64,000 bases of DNA from Blastobasis lacticolella (GCA_905147135.1 LR990056.1:9620001-9684000), one strand, 5' to 3'; positions 46,271 through 57,323 are shown, counted from the stretch's first letter. The notes: generated by a model from the letters alone, not told the origin. Made by a program: numbers and translations.

Positions 46271-46290
46271 GAATCCTACCGACTGCGCCA
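46271..46290 (-). other. Primer binding site, tRNA-Ser type
   Basis: Minus-strand TGGCGCAGTCGGTAGGATTC overlaps the last LTR base. This is the known errantivirus primer site (gypsy, 17.6 and ZAM group). Confidence 0.85.
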
Positions 46291-46588
46291 AATACGAAGG
46301 TCACAGTCGAAGGATTGAAAACAAGACGAAAATTAATTAACTTAATTTATTAATTAAAAATTACAGATTAAAAGTACGTCTCAGTTAGCCGATGTTAGGT
46401 CTAAAAGTGATTTTATACATTCGCAAAAATACCGATGCGAGGCGAGCGGAAATGTGTTGCAATGAGGTAAAACGCTGCGTCGGTGCCTCGTGCCGGTTGG
46501 ACTTCGCTTGCACATATCGGTGGCGTGATCGATGTCGTCATGTAGGTTTCAGTGGTCAGCGGTTCTAAGGGTAGGTACGAATGTAACA
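46290..46588 (-). repeat. 5' LTR of the errantivirus-like element
   Basis: 299 bp, with CACA target duplicate at 46589-46592. Confidence 0.9.
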
Positions 46589-46592
46589 CACA

Positions 46593-47056
46593 GCTAAATA
46601 TTTAGGAATGACCTTAGACGCAAAGCTTCGCTGGAAAGCTCATGTCAAAAAGAAACGCGACGAATTAGAACTTCGCTACAAAAAGATGTACTGGCTACTT
46701 GGAAAGCATTCTTCTTTATCAGTACACAACAAACTATTTTTGTACAAACAAGTCCTAATGCCAGTATGGACTTATGGTATTCAGCTATGGGGCTGTACCA
46801 AAAAAAGCAACACACAGATGGTACAACGCTTTCAAAACAAAGTACTGAGGGACATTGTAAATGCGCCCTGGTACATTAAAACAATGATCTTCACCGGGAC
46901 CTCAATGTGGATCTTGTTGCAACTATAATTAAAAAACACGCCGAAGCCCATGAAAGAAGGCTTCATCATCATGTGAATGTCGAGGCTGTCCAGCTCCTTG
47001 ACAACACGAACATAGTGCGAAGACTAAAAAGGACAAAACCTTTTGAGTTAGTGTAG
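46593..47056 (+). pseudogene. Jockey ORF2, C-terminal part
   Basis: After the errantivirus-like insert the frame resumes with KYLGMTLDAKLRWKAHV and runs through VLMPVWTYGIQLWG and NAPWYIK. A frameshift near 46885 follows. The last codons give VRRLKRTKPFELV and TAG at 47054-47056, the conserved end of jockey ORF2. The 3' UTR and poly-A reach to 47288. Confidence 0.85.
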
Positions 47057-47288
47057 TGAATATTAGTAATAAGTAGTGCAATGAGTGCTTACTGCAAAGA
47101 ACACAATAACAATGTGTCTTCCCCTTAATAGAGACAATAAGAAAAGGTGTTAATGGACACATTCTTATATTATTCTAGCCTAGAAAATTATGTTAAATTT
47201 AAATTTTTTATTAGTCTTTAGGCTACATTGTAATTGCAATGCTCTGCCTACTTGTCAAATAGGCAGAAAATCTTAAAAAAAAAAAAAA

Positions 47289-47400
47289 CCTACGGACATG
47301 AATCTCGAGTTTGGATCGAAACCTGGCCCGAGTCGTTAGCGTCCTTCACACTAGGCACACAACTTACACACGCAAAGTATATAAAATTTAAATAATAGTA
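47289..47400 (+). repeat. Dispersed repeat family, copy B (right part)
   Basis: It continues copy B after the jockey. CCTACGGACATGAATCTCG and the following 100 bp match 3077-3189. Confidence 0.8.
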
Positions 47401-48480
47401 TAGTGTAACTTACGCTTTCGAAACTTAGAAACAAAGACAAATGTAAAACAAACCAAATCACTGACACTACGGATATAAAGAAATAGATAGAGAACGAAAG
47501 AAACGACACAAAGCTGAAAAATAACCCAAAATAATAAAGCCCAAATTAATTTAACAAACTACACGCGAGTTGTAATGAATTTTTCGAGGAAATTTAGAAA
47601 AGCCTGGGGTTTCTTAGTTACGGAAATGGATACGATGATGTTCACGCGATGCGACCCAAGGCCTGACTGTCTCGTTTTTCCTACTCTGGCCTTCTTGCTT
47701 TAAATCGTTATCGTCAAAATTCCCACAGTTCAATATTTCAAACCAAAAAAAATTAAATATTTTTTCAGTTTATGAAGTCTAAAGCGACTGCTCTTATAAC
47801 GTCCGCACATCCAAAATTTTACAAAATGTTCCTGATAAACCGAAAATAGTTAAATGTTACCACAGCTAGGGATGTAGGGATGTGTGCATACGACGTGTTA
47901 TTTATTTACCGACTCGATTAAATTTAAACAACGCAAACAAAAATACATAAGCAAATGGATTCGATTTGTAATTTCTTTAGACCAAAATTTATAATGCAGG
48001 GAGTTATAAGTAAACAATATAAAGACATTTTAGGTACTATAAACTCGATGTAATGTTTCATCAGACTGAGTATAGAGATATTTAATTCCTATGAAGCAAA
48101 TCCATTTGAGTCATCAAACAAATAGATTAAAATTAAATTCTAGACTCGTTTAATATTTAGGTGTGCTTTTATTCAATTATTTATTTCGATATTTCGTTGG
48201 AACGTATTTGTATGAATTTCACATCACTATCACTTGTGAGTATTTTTTCTTGAGTCTCATAACTTGACGTCAAACATTTAAGATATTCACGATACTTCGC
48301 CTGTCTTCAAACCCATCAATAGCGTTTTATTACGGGCTTTTGAAGTAAAATATTTCTCTTATCGTCAAATAAATTGTTTAAGTTTATTACAAAACCAAGT
48401 TTTGGTTAAGTATTTGAGAGCATTTGTTAAAAGAAATCATGATAAGCAAACTATATTTTAACCACACACTGCTCTGCGTA
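47401..48480 (-). repeat. Dispersed repeat family, copy C, inverted next to B
   Basis: It matches 1630-2728 as reverse complement. With copy B it forms an inverted pair that shares the 2268-2728 portion of the family. The join at 47400 is abrupt. Confidence 0.8.
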
Positions 48481-48828
48481 TGATATTATGCGCATTTCCC
48501 TTCATAAAAAATGTTTATAATACTGAAAATGACCGTATTCACATGTTGAATACTTTGATGTATAATTTGACTTGCAGTCAGAAAGACGCATTTACCTTTT
48601 TTGACTGTAATAAATTTACAGATAAAGTAGTTTTAACAGAAGGTACAAAGTCAATCTGGCTACAATGTTAGCGTACCATATTAATTTATTGATTTCTCCT
48701 ACCGTAGGTAGATATGACCAGAGTGCCGATTTGTTAATAAACAAAAAGGGTCACTGTTTAAACTAGTATGTAAGACAAAGGAGCCGTCCTGTATCATATC
48801 AGCAGCATATAACAGTCCACTGTTAGAC

Positions 48829-49565
48829 TTGAACAGTAAATCTTTTGATATTGTTCAGAATATACAGGACTGCTCTGGCATAAAGTCATTAGTAAATAGT
48901 GGTAATAAGCCTTTGGATGTACGTAAAGTAAAATGTTATAATAATAAACAAAATTGTATAGTTAACTTAGTACATCAAAATATCCAAGGCATGACGAATA
49001 AAGAATTGGAAGTTGAGCTATTCATGAACGGTGAGAATGTTGATATTTTTTGCATTACTGAACATTGGTTAAAAGATCGCCAGCTCATATTTGGCTTTCA
49101 CAACCATAAACTTGCAAGTTCGTTTACAAGAGGGCAGGCAATTCATGGAGGTTCCCTAATACTTGCTCGTAATTGCCTGAAATGCAAGGAGCGCACTGAT
49201 ATTGTCAAGCTGTCTGTTGAACGATCTGCTGAAATTGCCTGTATAGAACTTGAGCGACTTATTGTAATGAGCGTATACAGACCTCCGGCTTCATCATTTG
49301 ATTTGTTCGAGAAAATTATGGATTAAGCCGTTATTAAAGTTAGCAATTGTAATAAAAATATTGTTGTTTGTGGATATTTTAATATAGATTTATTAGACGT
49401 ATCTTGTAAATATACTGGTAGGCTAATATCATTATTTAAGTGTCATAATTTAATAAACTTATTTTTAGAGCCTACTAGAATAACAAGTACTACATCAACT
49501 TGTCTAGACAACATTTTTTGTGATATCCAGGCATGTAGCCAGTCTGTAATAAACAAATTGCAATC
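48829..49565 (+). pseudogene. CR1/L2-type LINE endonuclease
   Basis: Motifs in order: LVHQNIQGMTNK, ITEHWL (catalytic Glu), SVYRPP, VVCGYFNIDLL (the usual D-F-N altered to Y-F-N) and LQSDHCG (catalytic Asp/His). Stops occur near 49324 and after SDHCG. A short piece like the start of the window's short repeat (CATATAACAGTCCACTG) lies just upstream at about 48805-48825. The copy is decayed. Confidence 0.7.
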
Positions 49566-49779
49566 CGATCATTGTGGTTAATTAGCTGTGTTTAATGTTA
49601 ATATGAGGATAGAAACAAAAAATACTATTAAATTTGTACCAATTAACAACAACCGTCTAAACAGTTTTAGAAATAACATTATAGAGAAATCATCTAATTT
49701 AAAGTATTTTGATGATACAAATGAATGTTTTACAAAAAACTGAAAGTAAAGTATAAGTAAAAAAGTAAGTAACTTTGAA

Positions 49780-50608
49780 TAATGTTTAACATACTCAGCA
49801 AATTCTACGCTATTATTATATTCAAACCAAAGGTGAAGGCAGTAAACAGCAAACTTTTGTTTAGCGATTGGGCGACAGCAGGAATACATAAGAGTAGAAA
49901 TAAATTATATGAGCTCTATGCAGAACGGGCGTATAATAATAGCGTAGAATTTGCTGAGTATGTTAAACATTATTCAAAGTTATTTAAACGCGTTTGTGCT
50001 ACAGCTAAATCGAATTTCGTTAAACACAAACTAAAAAATAGCACAGATGTAGTAAAATCCACATGGTAGATAATAAATAGTGAAACTGCAAAAGTAACAA
50101 ATCGCGATACTAAGTACAGTTTAAAGATAAATGATAATGTTGTTACCAAAAACTCGGAAGTTGCGGAGGCATTCAATAAATTTTTTACAGACATTCCAGT
50201 GTCAACTACGAAATCCTTAAATTCGTCTCCTGCTCTCGCTAAATCCTTGTTAACACAACATGTACCCGAGAGTATCATCGATTTTAAGTTCGAGTCTGCA
50301 ACACCTCAAGATATAGTTAAGGCTTTTAAAACCATAAAAATGAAAGCAACTGCCGACATTGATGGTATGTCAGTAAAAATTATTAGCTCTGTAATTGATG
50401 ATATTGCTGTCCACTTAGCGAATATATTTAATAATTGTGTTGATAATGGTGAATTTCCTGGCCTGATGAAGCACAGTAAAGTTATTCCATTGTTGAAAAC
50501 TGGTAATACAACGGATCCTACAAATTTTAGACCAGTTTCAATTTTACCGGCTCTAAGTAAAATATTTGAGAAAATCATATTAAATCAACTAAAAGCTCAT
50601 TTTTATGC
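49780..50608 (+). pseudogene. CR1/L2-type LINE ORF2, linker and RT start
   Basis: Linker with FNKFFTDIP, then the RT start: IKMKATADIDGMSVKI, HSKVIPLLKTGNTTDP, FRPVSILPALSKIFEKI and LNQLKAHFYAG. It is interrupted in the next codon by the gypsy element at 50613, with AGGT as target. Stops lie between 49565 and 50200. It continues at 60629. Confidence 0.8.
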
Positions 50609-50612
50609 AGGT

Positions 50613-52211
50613 TGTAGGATCTTACTTTGCCTTATGTAATACTTACGGTTGTGAGGACTCCTGTTTAAACGTTGTTTTCAACACGTTGACACTTTTATTC
50701 TTAATTTTTCCACCTTTATTAGTTTATTATGGGCATCTTTGGATCTGGCCCTTCAGGCTCTGATTGTCAATCATTATTTCCTGGAAAATATGTTAATTCT
50801 GTATTTGATGTAACTACGTTTTTACTAATGTGTTTAATTTAAATTGAATATAATAGAATATAGGGTTTTGCTTTGACTTGTGTTAGTACTTACAGTTATT
50901 AGGACTTTTAGACACATTTTTGTGTAGCATGTTGATGTTTTTTATTTTTCAATGTGTCACCTTTTATGGGTATCTTTGGATTTGGCCCTTCAGGCTCTGA
51001 TTGTCCATAATTCCTCCCTGGAAAATTAAGTTTATTCTGTATGTCAGACTATGTTGATTACTACGTTCTATTAATGTTTTGATTATAATAGATTTTGGGG
51101 AATGTACTTGTGATATATAGACACCCAAATGATAAAAGTAATGATGGTTTCCGAATGAAAAGCAGGGGGCAATGGCGTGTGTCTGGATTCTTACCTTCGT
51201 AACTTCTTGTTTTTTTAAATATTCTGGATCCGGACGGGCCCCAATGCTTCGGAGGGTTGTTTGTTTCGATGGGGTTTGATTTATATATGGTTTCCAATAC
51301 GAATTATACACATAAATCCGCATTTTTATTAAAAGCGGGTTCTTTCTGTTATTGTACTCTTGTCATGTCATTTGATGACAAGTGAAATTTTTAATAGTCA
51401 AAGGAGATTTTAATCTTTTTTGTGCCTCTCTTATTCTAGATAACTGCTAGATCCAATTCCTCATCAGGTCGGCATGAATTATATCTTGGCTGTCGAACAC
51501 CAGACCGTCCGAAAATTAATATGGACCATTTCGGGAACTGGCTGGTTGACTATGACTACTGGCCAACAAGATCTTATCTTCCTTTGTGCCAAATGGTTCC
51601 AGAAGGTTTTTAAACGAGGACCCGAGCTTCAGTAGAGGAAGCAGAGAGGGATTCAGTTCAGTTTTTGTTTTCCCAGCCTTCGGCCTTGGAGGTGAATAGT
51701 TTATAACGTGACGTTACCTTGAGATAATAAATCGCCAAAAGTTGTTATGTGTGCGGTATAAATCTAAAAAGTATATGCTATGAGGCATCAAATCCTATCT
51801 CCGATCATGACCCAGTTCTAAGGGTATGCACCTAGTCGCATGAACCACCAACTCCTATAAGAATCCCAAGCTGACGTAGTCGCTCAACCAGTTCACAAAT
51901 CGGTACTTTCGGTCTGCGTTGAAAAGTGAAATAAATGCGCCAGCCCGGACAGAAGGTTATGTGGACAAACTCTTTTTTATAACTTTTGTGCTTTTGTAGA
52001 TTATTTTTGATAAATTCCTTGTTTTAAATAGATTATACTGATGGACTGAATACATACCCACTACCCTGATTCTTTTGTTTTCTTTGCTCAAGGGGTCGGC
52101 TACCGACCTCCAATTAATCTCTCATAAAATAGCTTGCTACTGACCTCTAACAGAGCATTCCTTATTTTACAACTGAACCTGACCCACTGCTAGGCAGTTC
52201 GTTACGTTACA
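50613..52211 (+). repeat. 5' LTR, 1,599 bp
   Basis: Starts TGTAGGATC and ends GTTACGTTACA. The short frames on its minus strand (119 and 78 codons) recur in the other LTR and are not genes. Confidence 0.95.
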
Positions 52212-52214
52212 GTT

Positions 52215-52221
52215 TGGCGCC
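52215..52221 (+). other. Possible primer binding site
   Basis: TGGCGCC stands three bases after the LTR. The first seven bases fit tRNA-Lys-type sites, but the following bases do not, so the primer is unsure. Confidence 0.35.
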
Positions 52222-52375
52222 TTCATACGTGGTATTTCAGTCCAGAAGTAAATAGTTATACTAGTAATATATTAATTCACTTATTTTGCGTAAATGCGTA
52301 AATAAAATCTTTAAATATATATATTAATATTCATACTCAACACTCTTAACATACCATTATACTTACATCTATACT

Positions 52376-52548
52376 ACGTTGTCATCGGTTCCAGGGCTAC
52401 ACTCTGGCGGTGCTAGCTTGCATAACATCTTACTACGTTGGCATCGGTCCCAGGGCTACCCTCTGGCGGTGCTAACCATCATAACATTATACACACAATT
52501 CTATTACGTTGGCATCGGGTCCCAGGGAAACCCTCTGGCGGTGCTAAC
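52376..52548 (+). repeat. Leader array of three hairpins
   Basis: Units at 52376, 52435 and 52506 share ACGTTGGCATCGG, CCAGGG, CTCTGGCGGTGCTAAC. GTTGGCATCG pairs with CGGTGCTAAC (two G-U pairs), and an inner CCAGGG pairs with the CCCTCTGG side. In unit 1 the arms read GTTGTCATCG and CGGTGCTAGC. The array lies between primer site and gag ATG. Confidence 0.65.
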
Positions 52549-52672
52549 ATAACTACTATATATCTAACTATATAGTTCTCTAAATTCTAAAGCAAGACAA
52601 GCACTGTCTCTAAAGTAGATAGAAAGTATTTCTGTATTTTGGCACTAATATTTGGCTTTTGAATAAGTAATC

Positions 52673-54091
52673 ATGGCTCGTCCTATTAACTTCATACTCT
52701 TAAACAAGAACGAATTAGAATACGAAGTGAGAATACGTTTAGAAACGCCCGCTTTAGATTTATTTGGACTAAAAAAACAAATTCTTCTCATTTCTAAGAC
52801 TTTTTCGGCTGATGTAATTGAGTCGACTTTGCCTCTAGATGAGGATATTGCTCAGATAGAGTCAGTTTTACTCTATGTAGAAGAGAGACTTAACTCTCTC
52901 CAAAAGAGGTTTACTTCGGTTACCTCAAATAAAATTAGAACCTACCTAAATCACTTATTTTATAGATTCGAGCGCCTAGACTATGATGGTTGCTCCCCTT
53001 CACTAATGTCTAAAGTAGAAAGTCTCAAATTAACCTTTGGTCTTTGTGAATCCAAATTTACTTCGCTTATGGGCGAAATAGAGCAAATCTTTTTTGATCC
53101 GATTTACCACTCGACGATAGTAGCAACACGGGCGGTGGAGCAAACTCCCGCGGCCCCGGTAAATGTTCCTCAGTCTTCTGAACCGGTTAATACTTTACAC
53201 ACTGTTCAACCTCCGGTTGTTCATATGTCATCAATAATTAATGATATTAAAAAATTGTCTTATTCGGGCGAAACTTGCCCGAAGGCATTCTTACAAAAAT
53301 TGGAAGAATTTCGCATATCGCGAAATTTATCTCATGAGCGGCTGCTCGACAATGCATTTGAGATTTTTACGGGCAAGGCACTCCATTGGCTCCGTTTTCA
53401 TAAGCATAACGAATTAGAATTTACTTGGGATAAACTTTCAAAATTGTTAATACAAGATTTTAGCAATAAAGACTTCGATCATAAACTACTTTCGACAATT
53501 AACTCTCGCACTCAGGGCGAGGATGAGACGATCATTATTTATATCTCAATCATGTACGAAATGTTTTCGCGACTTGATAAAAAATTATCTGAATCCAATC
53601 AACTTACGATTTTACTTCGGAACATTCGACCTTGTTATTCAGTTTTTTTTGCTCTATTCGACATCACCACAATTAATTCCCTAATCTCGTCAGGTCAGAA
53701 GTATGAGAAGCTTGTTGATAGAGACAAGAATTTTCATGAACCTAAAAAAACGGACTATTCTCAACTATTTAGTGAGTTTAATTATAACTCTGAACCTGAT
53801 AATCAAGCTAATAACAAACGATCTACTTATAAGCAACCTTTTAATAATGGTTCTAAATTTACTCAACATAATTACCAAAATAAAGGTAATTTCCAAGTAA
53901 ATGTAACTTCTACAAGCAAATTTAACGCTCACGAATTTTGCGTTCGTTGTAGAGTTAATGGCCACAAATTATTCTCCTGTCCTCAACCTAAATTTTTGAT
54001 TTGTTTTGGTTGTGGCTTTAAAGGAGTTAGACAACCTGAGTGCCCGGATTGCAAAAAAAATTGTCCTTCTACCTCTAATGAAAAAAACTAA
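52673..54091 (+). CDS. gag: gag, intact
   Basis: 472 residues from ATG 52673 to TAA 54089-54091. The N-terminal half is helical with Leu/Glu patterns, a Pro-rich linker follows at about residues 155-185, then the capsid region (SYSGETCPKAFLQKLEEFR; AFEIFTGKALHWLRF), which is the usual retrotransposon gag core. Near the C terminus FCVRCRVNGHKLFSC is a full CCHC knuckle. A second one reads CFGCGFKGVRQPEC, with Val where His is expected. The stop sits on a -1 slippery heptamer. No internal stops. Gag would form the particle and bind RNA. Confidence 0.85.
   Translation: MARPINFILLNKNELEYEVRIRLETPALDLFGLKKQILLISKTFSADVIESTLPLDEDIAQIESVLLYVEERLNSLQKRFTSVTSNKIRTYLNHLFYRFERLDYDGCSPSLMSKVESLKLTFGLCESKFTSLMGEIEQIFFDPIYHSTIVATRAVEQTPAAPVNVPQSSEPVNTLHTVQPPVVHMSSIINDIKKLSYSGETCPKAFLQKLEEFRISRNLSHERLLDNAFEIFTGKALHWLRFHKHNELEFTWDKLSKLLIQDFSNKDFDHKLLSTINSRTQGEDETIIIYISIMYEMFSRLDKKLSESNQLTILLRNIRPCYSVFFALFDITTINSLISSGQKYEKLVDRDKNFHEPKKTDYSQLFSEFNYNSEPDNQANNKRSTYKQPFNNGSKFTQHNYQNKGNFQVNVTSTSKFNAHEFCVRCRVNGHKLFSCPQPKFLICFGCGFKGVRQPECPDCKKNCPSTSNEKN
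54082..54088 (+). promoter_or_regulatory. Predicted -1 frameshift site at the gag stop
   Basis: Codons GAA AAA AAC TAA give the heptamer A AAA AAC in the right phase, directly before the stop. A slip of one base back enters the protease frame, which is open from here. It is a classical retroviral-type signal. Confidence 0.7.
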
Positions 54092-54473
54092 ATAAAGACT
54101 TGATTAAATTTTACTTTAACGATTGGCGTAATTGGCTTGCTAAAATCCGTAATTTCTTTTATTGCAATAAAATTACTACAGTCCACTTCGAAAATGAGTC
54201 TGATCAAAACAGACCGTTCGTGGATGTTTCTATTAATAACGTTCACTTTTCTGGTCTCCTTGATAGTGGAAGCTCTATTTCAATTTTAGGAAATCATTCT
54301 CATATTAATATTTTAAAATTAGGATACCCTTTAATCAAGTCGAATTTTATTTTTGTATCCACTGCTAATAATGCTAAACTAGAATCAATTGGTTATTTTG
54401 ATTTACCAATTTGTTTTAATAATCGCGTTTGTATTATCAAAGCTCACGTATTTCCGGATATCCATCTTTGATA
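54085..54473 (+). CDS. Protease, -1 frame to gag
   Basis: The frame, entered by the predicted slip, carries FVDVSINNVHFSGLLDSGSS with the catalytic Asp-Ser-Gly and the following ISILG. It stops after VFPDIHL at about 54471, while the flap-to-end part (PSLILGIDFW) continues in another frame. This break is not at a slippery site and is probably a one-base mutation. The part is short, about 120 residues, as normal for retroelement proteases. Confidence 0.75.
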
Positions 54474-55886
54474 CTCGGAATTGATTTCTGGAGGCAATTT
54501 AACCTTCTTCCAAAGAACTTAGTTTCTTCTTTCTTACCTTTAGTGAATTGTCACTCTATAGATATTGATCCTAAAGTTCTTCCTTACTCTACACTTACCA
54601 CGGATAAAAAATACGTGGCCGATAACATTATATCGCGTTTTCAGGATATTTCATTAGAAAAGAAGGGTGTGCTTGGTCGCACTGATTTAATTTCTCATAG
54701 AATCGATACAGGTGATTCCCTTCCGATTAGACAACGTTGTTATAGACTATCCCCAATTAAACAGAAGGCTTTAATTCAGGAAGTCGATACGATGTTATCG
54801 TTAAAGGTCATTGAGAAATGCGAAAGTCCGTGGTTATCTCCTGTACTCATGACACCTAAAAGAGACGGTTCCTGGCGTTTTTGTGTTGATAGTAGGAAAC
54901 TTAATTCTGTTACTCGTCAGGATGCGTACAGATTGCCTTATGTAAATGAAATTTTAGATAACCTAAAGGATGCTAGATATTTATCTAGTATTGATATTGC
55001 GAAAGCTTTCTGGGAGATTCCTTTACATGAACCCGATAGGGATAAGACCACTTTTTATGTACCTGGTAGGGGGATGTACCGTTTTGTAGTAATGCCATTC
55101 GGTCTTACCAATGCACCGGCTACTCAGCAACGATTAATGGATACTCTTTTCACGCCAGAATTTGAAAATAAAGTATTTTGCTATGTTGATGACATCATCA
55201 TTATTAGTTCTAGTTTCGAAGAACATATTTCCTTACTACTAAGGGTTCTCGATAAACTCTCATATGCGAAATTAACTATTAATTTTGGAAAAAGTCAGTT
55301 TTTTATGAATGAACTTAAATATCTTGGGTTTGTTGTAAATAGAAATGGTTTACTTGCTGATCCTGATAAAATCCGTGCGATTGTGGAATTTTCCCCTCCA
55401 TCTACTAAAAAACAGATAAGACAATTTCATGGTATGTGCAGTTGGTTTCGTAGGTTTATACCTAATTTTAGTACTTTAATGGCTCCCTTAAACAAACTTT
55501 CTTCATCGGGGAAGAAAGCGCCAAAGTTTATATGGACCCCTGAGGCCCAGGCGGCTTTTCTGAAGTTGAAGAATCTTTTGATGTCTACTCCAATCTTGGC
55601 TAGTCCTGATTTTGACCTGCCATTTAATGTGCATTGCGATGCATCGAATTTAGGTATTGGCGCTATGCTTACTCAAATGCGCGATAGTTCAGAGGTTGTT
55701 ATTGCTTACATGAGCAAATCTCTGAATGTTCATGAACAGAATTATTCCGCGACTGAAAGGGAAACTCTCGCTGTCATCTTCGCGCTGGAACATTGGCGTT
55801 GTTATCTAGACAATGGCAAACAGTTTACTGTTTTCACTGATCATGCAGCTCTAAAATGGTTTCTCAATCTATCTAATCCTACGTGA
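54463..55886 (+). CDS. pol: Reverse transcriptase and RNase H
   Basis: Order: ILGIDFWRQF (protease end), SPWLSPVLMTPKRDGSWRF with VDSRKLN, YLSSIDIAKAFWEI, FVVMPFGLTNAPATQQRLMD, the YVDDIIIIS catalytic box, YLGFVVNRNGLLADPDKI, CSWFRRFIPNF (connection), RNase H with VHCDASNLGIGAMLT, ATERETLAVIFAL and FTDHAALKW. TGA at 55884-55886 ends the frame. It continues unbroken behind this stop except for another TGA 15 bases on. All catalytic Asp residues of RT and RNase H that I can check are present. Confidence 0.9.
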
Positions 55887-57263
55887 AGATTAGCGCGATG
55901 ATCTCTACGGCTTTCTTGTTTCAATTTCGTACTTAAACATAAAAAAGGAAAGGATAATATAGTACCAGATTATTTATCTCGTTTCCCTGAAAATGAGGTT
56001 GTTTGTTTACCGGTAGCTCCGTTAGCTGTGGACGCGAACCAGCCTCTTGCACTTACAAAGTTCAATAAACTTTTACTTGGATGTCGTAATGAACCGGAAC
56101 GTTTTCCTGATTATAGAATCACTCAAGACAAATTATTTCACTATTTACGTAGCCCATGTTCTTTAACGAATGATTTTCTTTGGAAGCAGATTCCACATCC
56201 TGACGAAAGGGAGAGTCTTATTAAAGGGTGTCATGGTTTGCCTGCGGTACCACACCTAGGAGTTTTTAAAACTTATAAGAAATTAACACTATTATATTCC
56301 TGGCCGGGAATGTTCAAGGATGTGGCCCGCTACGTCTCCTCATGTGAGTCGTGTCTTGCTTATAAGCACACCAATCATTCTCCTTATGGGTTGATGGGTA
56401 AGCCTAGGATCTGTTCCAGGCCATTTCAATGCATTTCTCTTGATTTAATTGGGCCCTTGCCAATGACCCGTTTAAGAAGTCAGCATATTCTTGTAGTAAA
56501 TTGCTGTTTCACAAAATTTTCTCTTCTTTTCCCACTTAAAAAGGCCACAGCAGCTGCTATCATTAAGATCTTGGAGGAACTTGTATTTCTGACACATGGT
56601 GTCCCGCAGACTATTATTATGGATAATGGTTCTCAGTTTCAATCACGTCAGTTCCACGATCTGATCGGAAAATATAAAATTCCGTTCGCTTCTTTCACTC
56701 CTAATTATTGCCCGCAAGTGAATCCTACTGAAAGATATAACAAAACCATTATTACCGCCTTAGCTTCTCTGGTCGGTAGCGATCATCGCAGCTGGGATAC
56801 TTTTCTTCCGGTTGTCCAATCGGCCATGAACAATTCAGTTAATTCTGTTACTGGATATTCCCCAGCTTTTCTTGTGTTTGGTCGTGAGATCATTACTTGT
56901 GGTTCTCTATACGCTCTAGTAAGCAATATAGATGAGCTGATATTTTTACCTAGAGATACTTATGCTGAAAATATTGGTACTTTGGCACATCTTTTTGACA
57001 GGGTTCAGGTTGCTCTGCATAGTGCTCATATAAAGAATGCGTCTCATTATAATACGAGACGAACTTTTAAAGAATTTAACGTAGGTGATATTGTATGGCG
57101 TAAAAACTATGTGATTAGTGATGCTGGTTCATACTTTTCTAAAAAGTTAGCCCCCCGCTTTATTAGATGTAAGGTAATTCAGAAGCTCTCATCTTTGGTT
57201 TATCTTTTGGAAGATCCTTGTGGATCTTGTGCTAGATGGCATGTTAAGGACTTTAAGATTTAA
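55887..57263 (+). CDS. pol: Integrase (same frame as RT, behind two TGA codons)
   Basis: After the second TGA (55899-55901) the frame runs to TAA at 57261-57263. It shows the RNase H end DYLSRFPEN, the HHCC finger (H in GCHGLPAVPHLGVF, CESC), the catalytic core with SLDLIGPLP, IIMDNGSQFQS and PTERYNKTI (D, D, E triad), and a C-terminal module with FNVGDIVWRKNY. No chromodomain was seen. The integrase appears intact. Use depends on readthrough or reinitiation over the two stops, or the copy is newly inactivated. Confidence 0.85.
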
Positions 57264-57323
57264 ACTCCTAGAACTTATTAGTTCTTCTATTATTATTTTT
57301 TTTCTCTCTCGCTCGTGTTATGG

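Larger units (their letters stand above)
39749..46588 (-). mobile_element. Errantivirus-like Ty3/gypsy element with env, defective
   Basis: Two 299 bp LTRs (39749-40047 and 46290-46588) differ at six positions (2 percent). CACA on both sides is a 4 bp target duplication. Order on the minus strand: Ser-type primer site, gag, protease, RT and RNase H, start of integrase, env, polypurine tract. The integrase core and the env start are lost in one deletion, gag has two in-frame stops, and env holds a short repeat insert plus a shift. The copy is dead. The env argues for a lineage once able to spread between cells. Confidence 0.9.
33554..47288 (+). mobile_element. Jockey-clade LINE, nearly full length, interrupted twice
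   Basis: The copy begins TGTTTGGTG after CCTACGG and ends with poly-A before a second CCTACGG. The uninterrupted copy A shows that one CCTACGG is the original state. ORF1 (three zinc knuckles) and ORF2 (endonuclease, RT, C terminus) are in place, but they are divided by a CR1-like LINE (35782-38212) and an errantivirus-like element (39749-46588). Without the two inserts the copy is about 4.4 kb, the usual size of a jockey. The nearest relative by recollection is Bombyx BMC1. Confidence 0.85.

Noticed and set aside
50964..51323. 119-codon minus frame, repeated at 59377-59736
   Set aside because: Lies within the LTR in both copies, so its duplication reflects the LTR and not gene conservation.
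54429..54480. Programmed frameshift between protease and RT in the 50613 element
   Set aside because: No slippery heptamer occurs in the overlap, so a one-base mutation is more likely.
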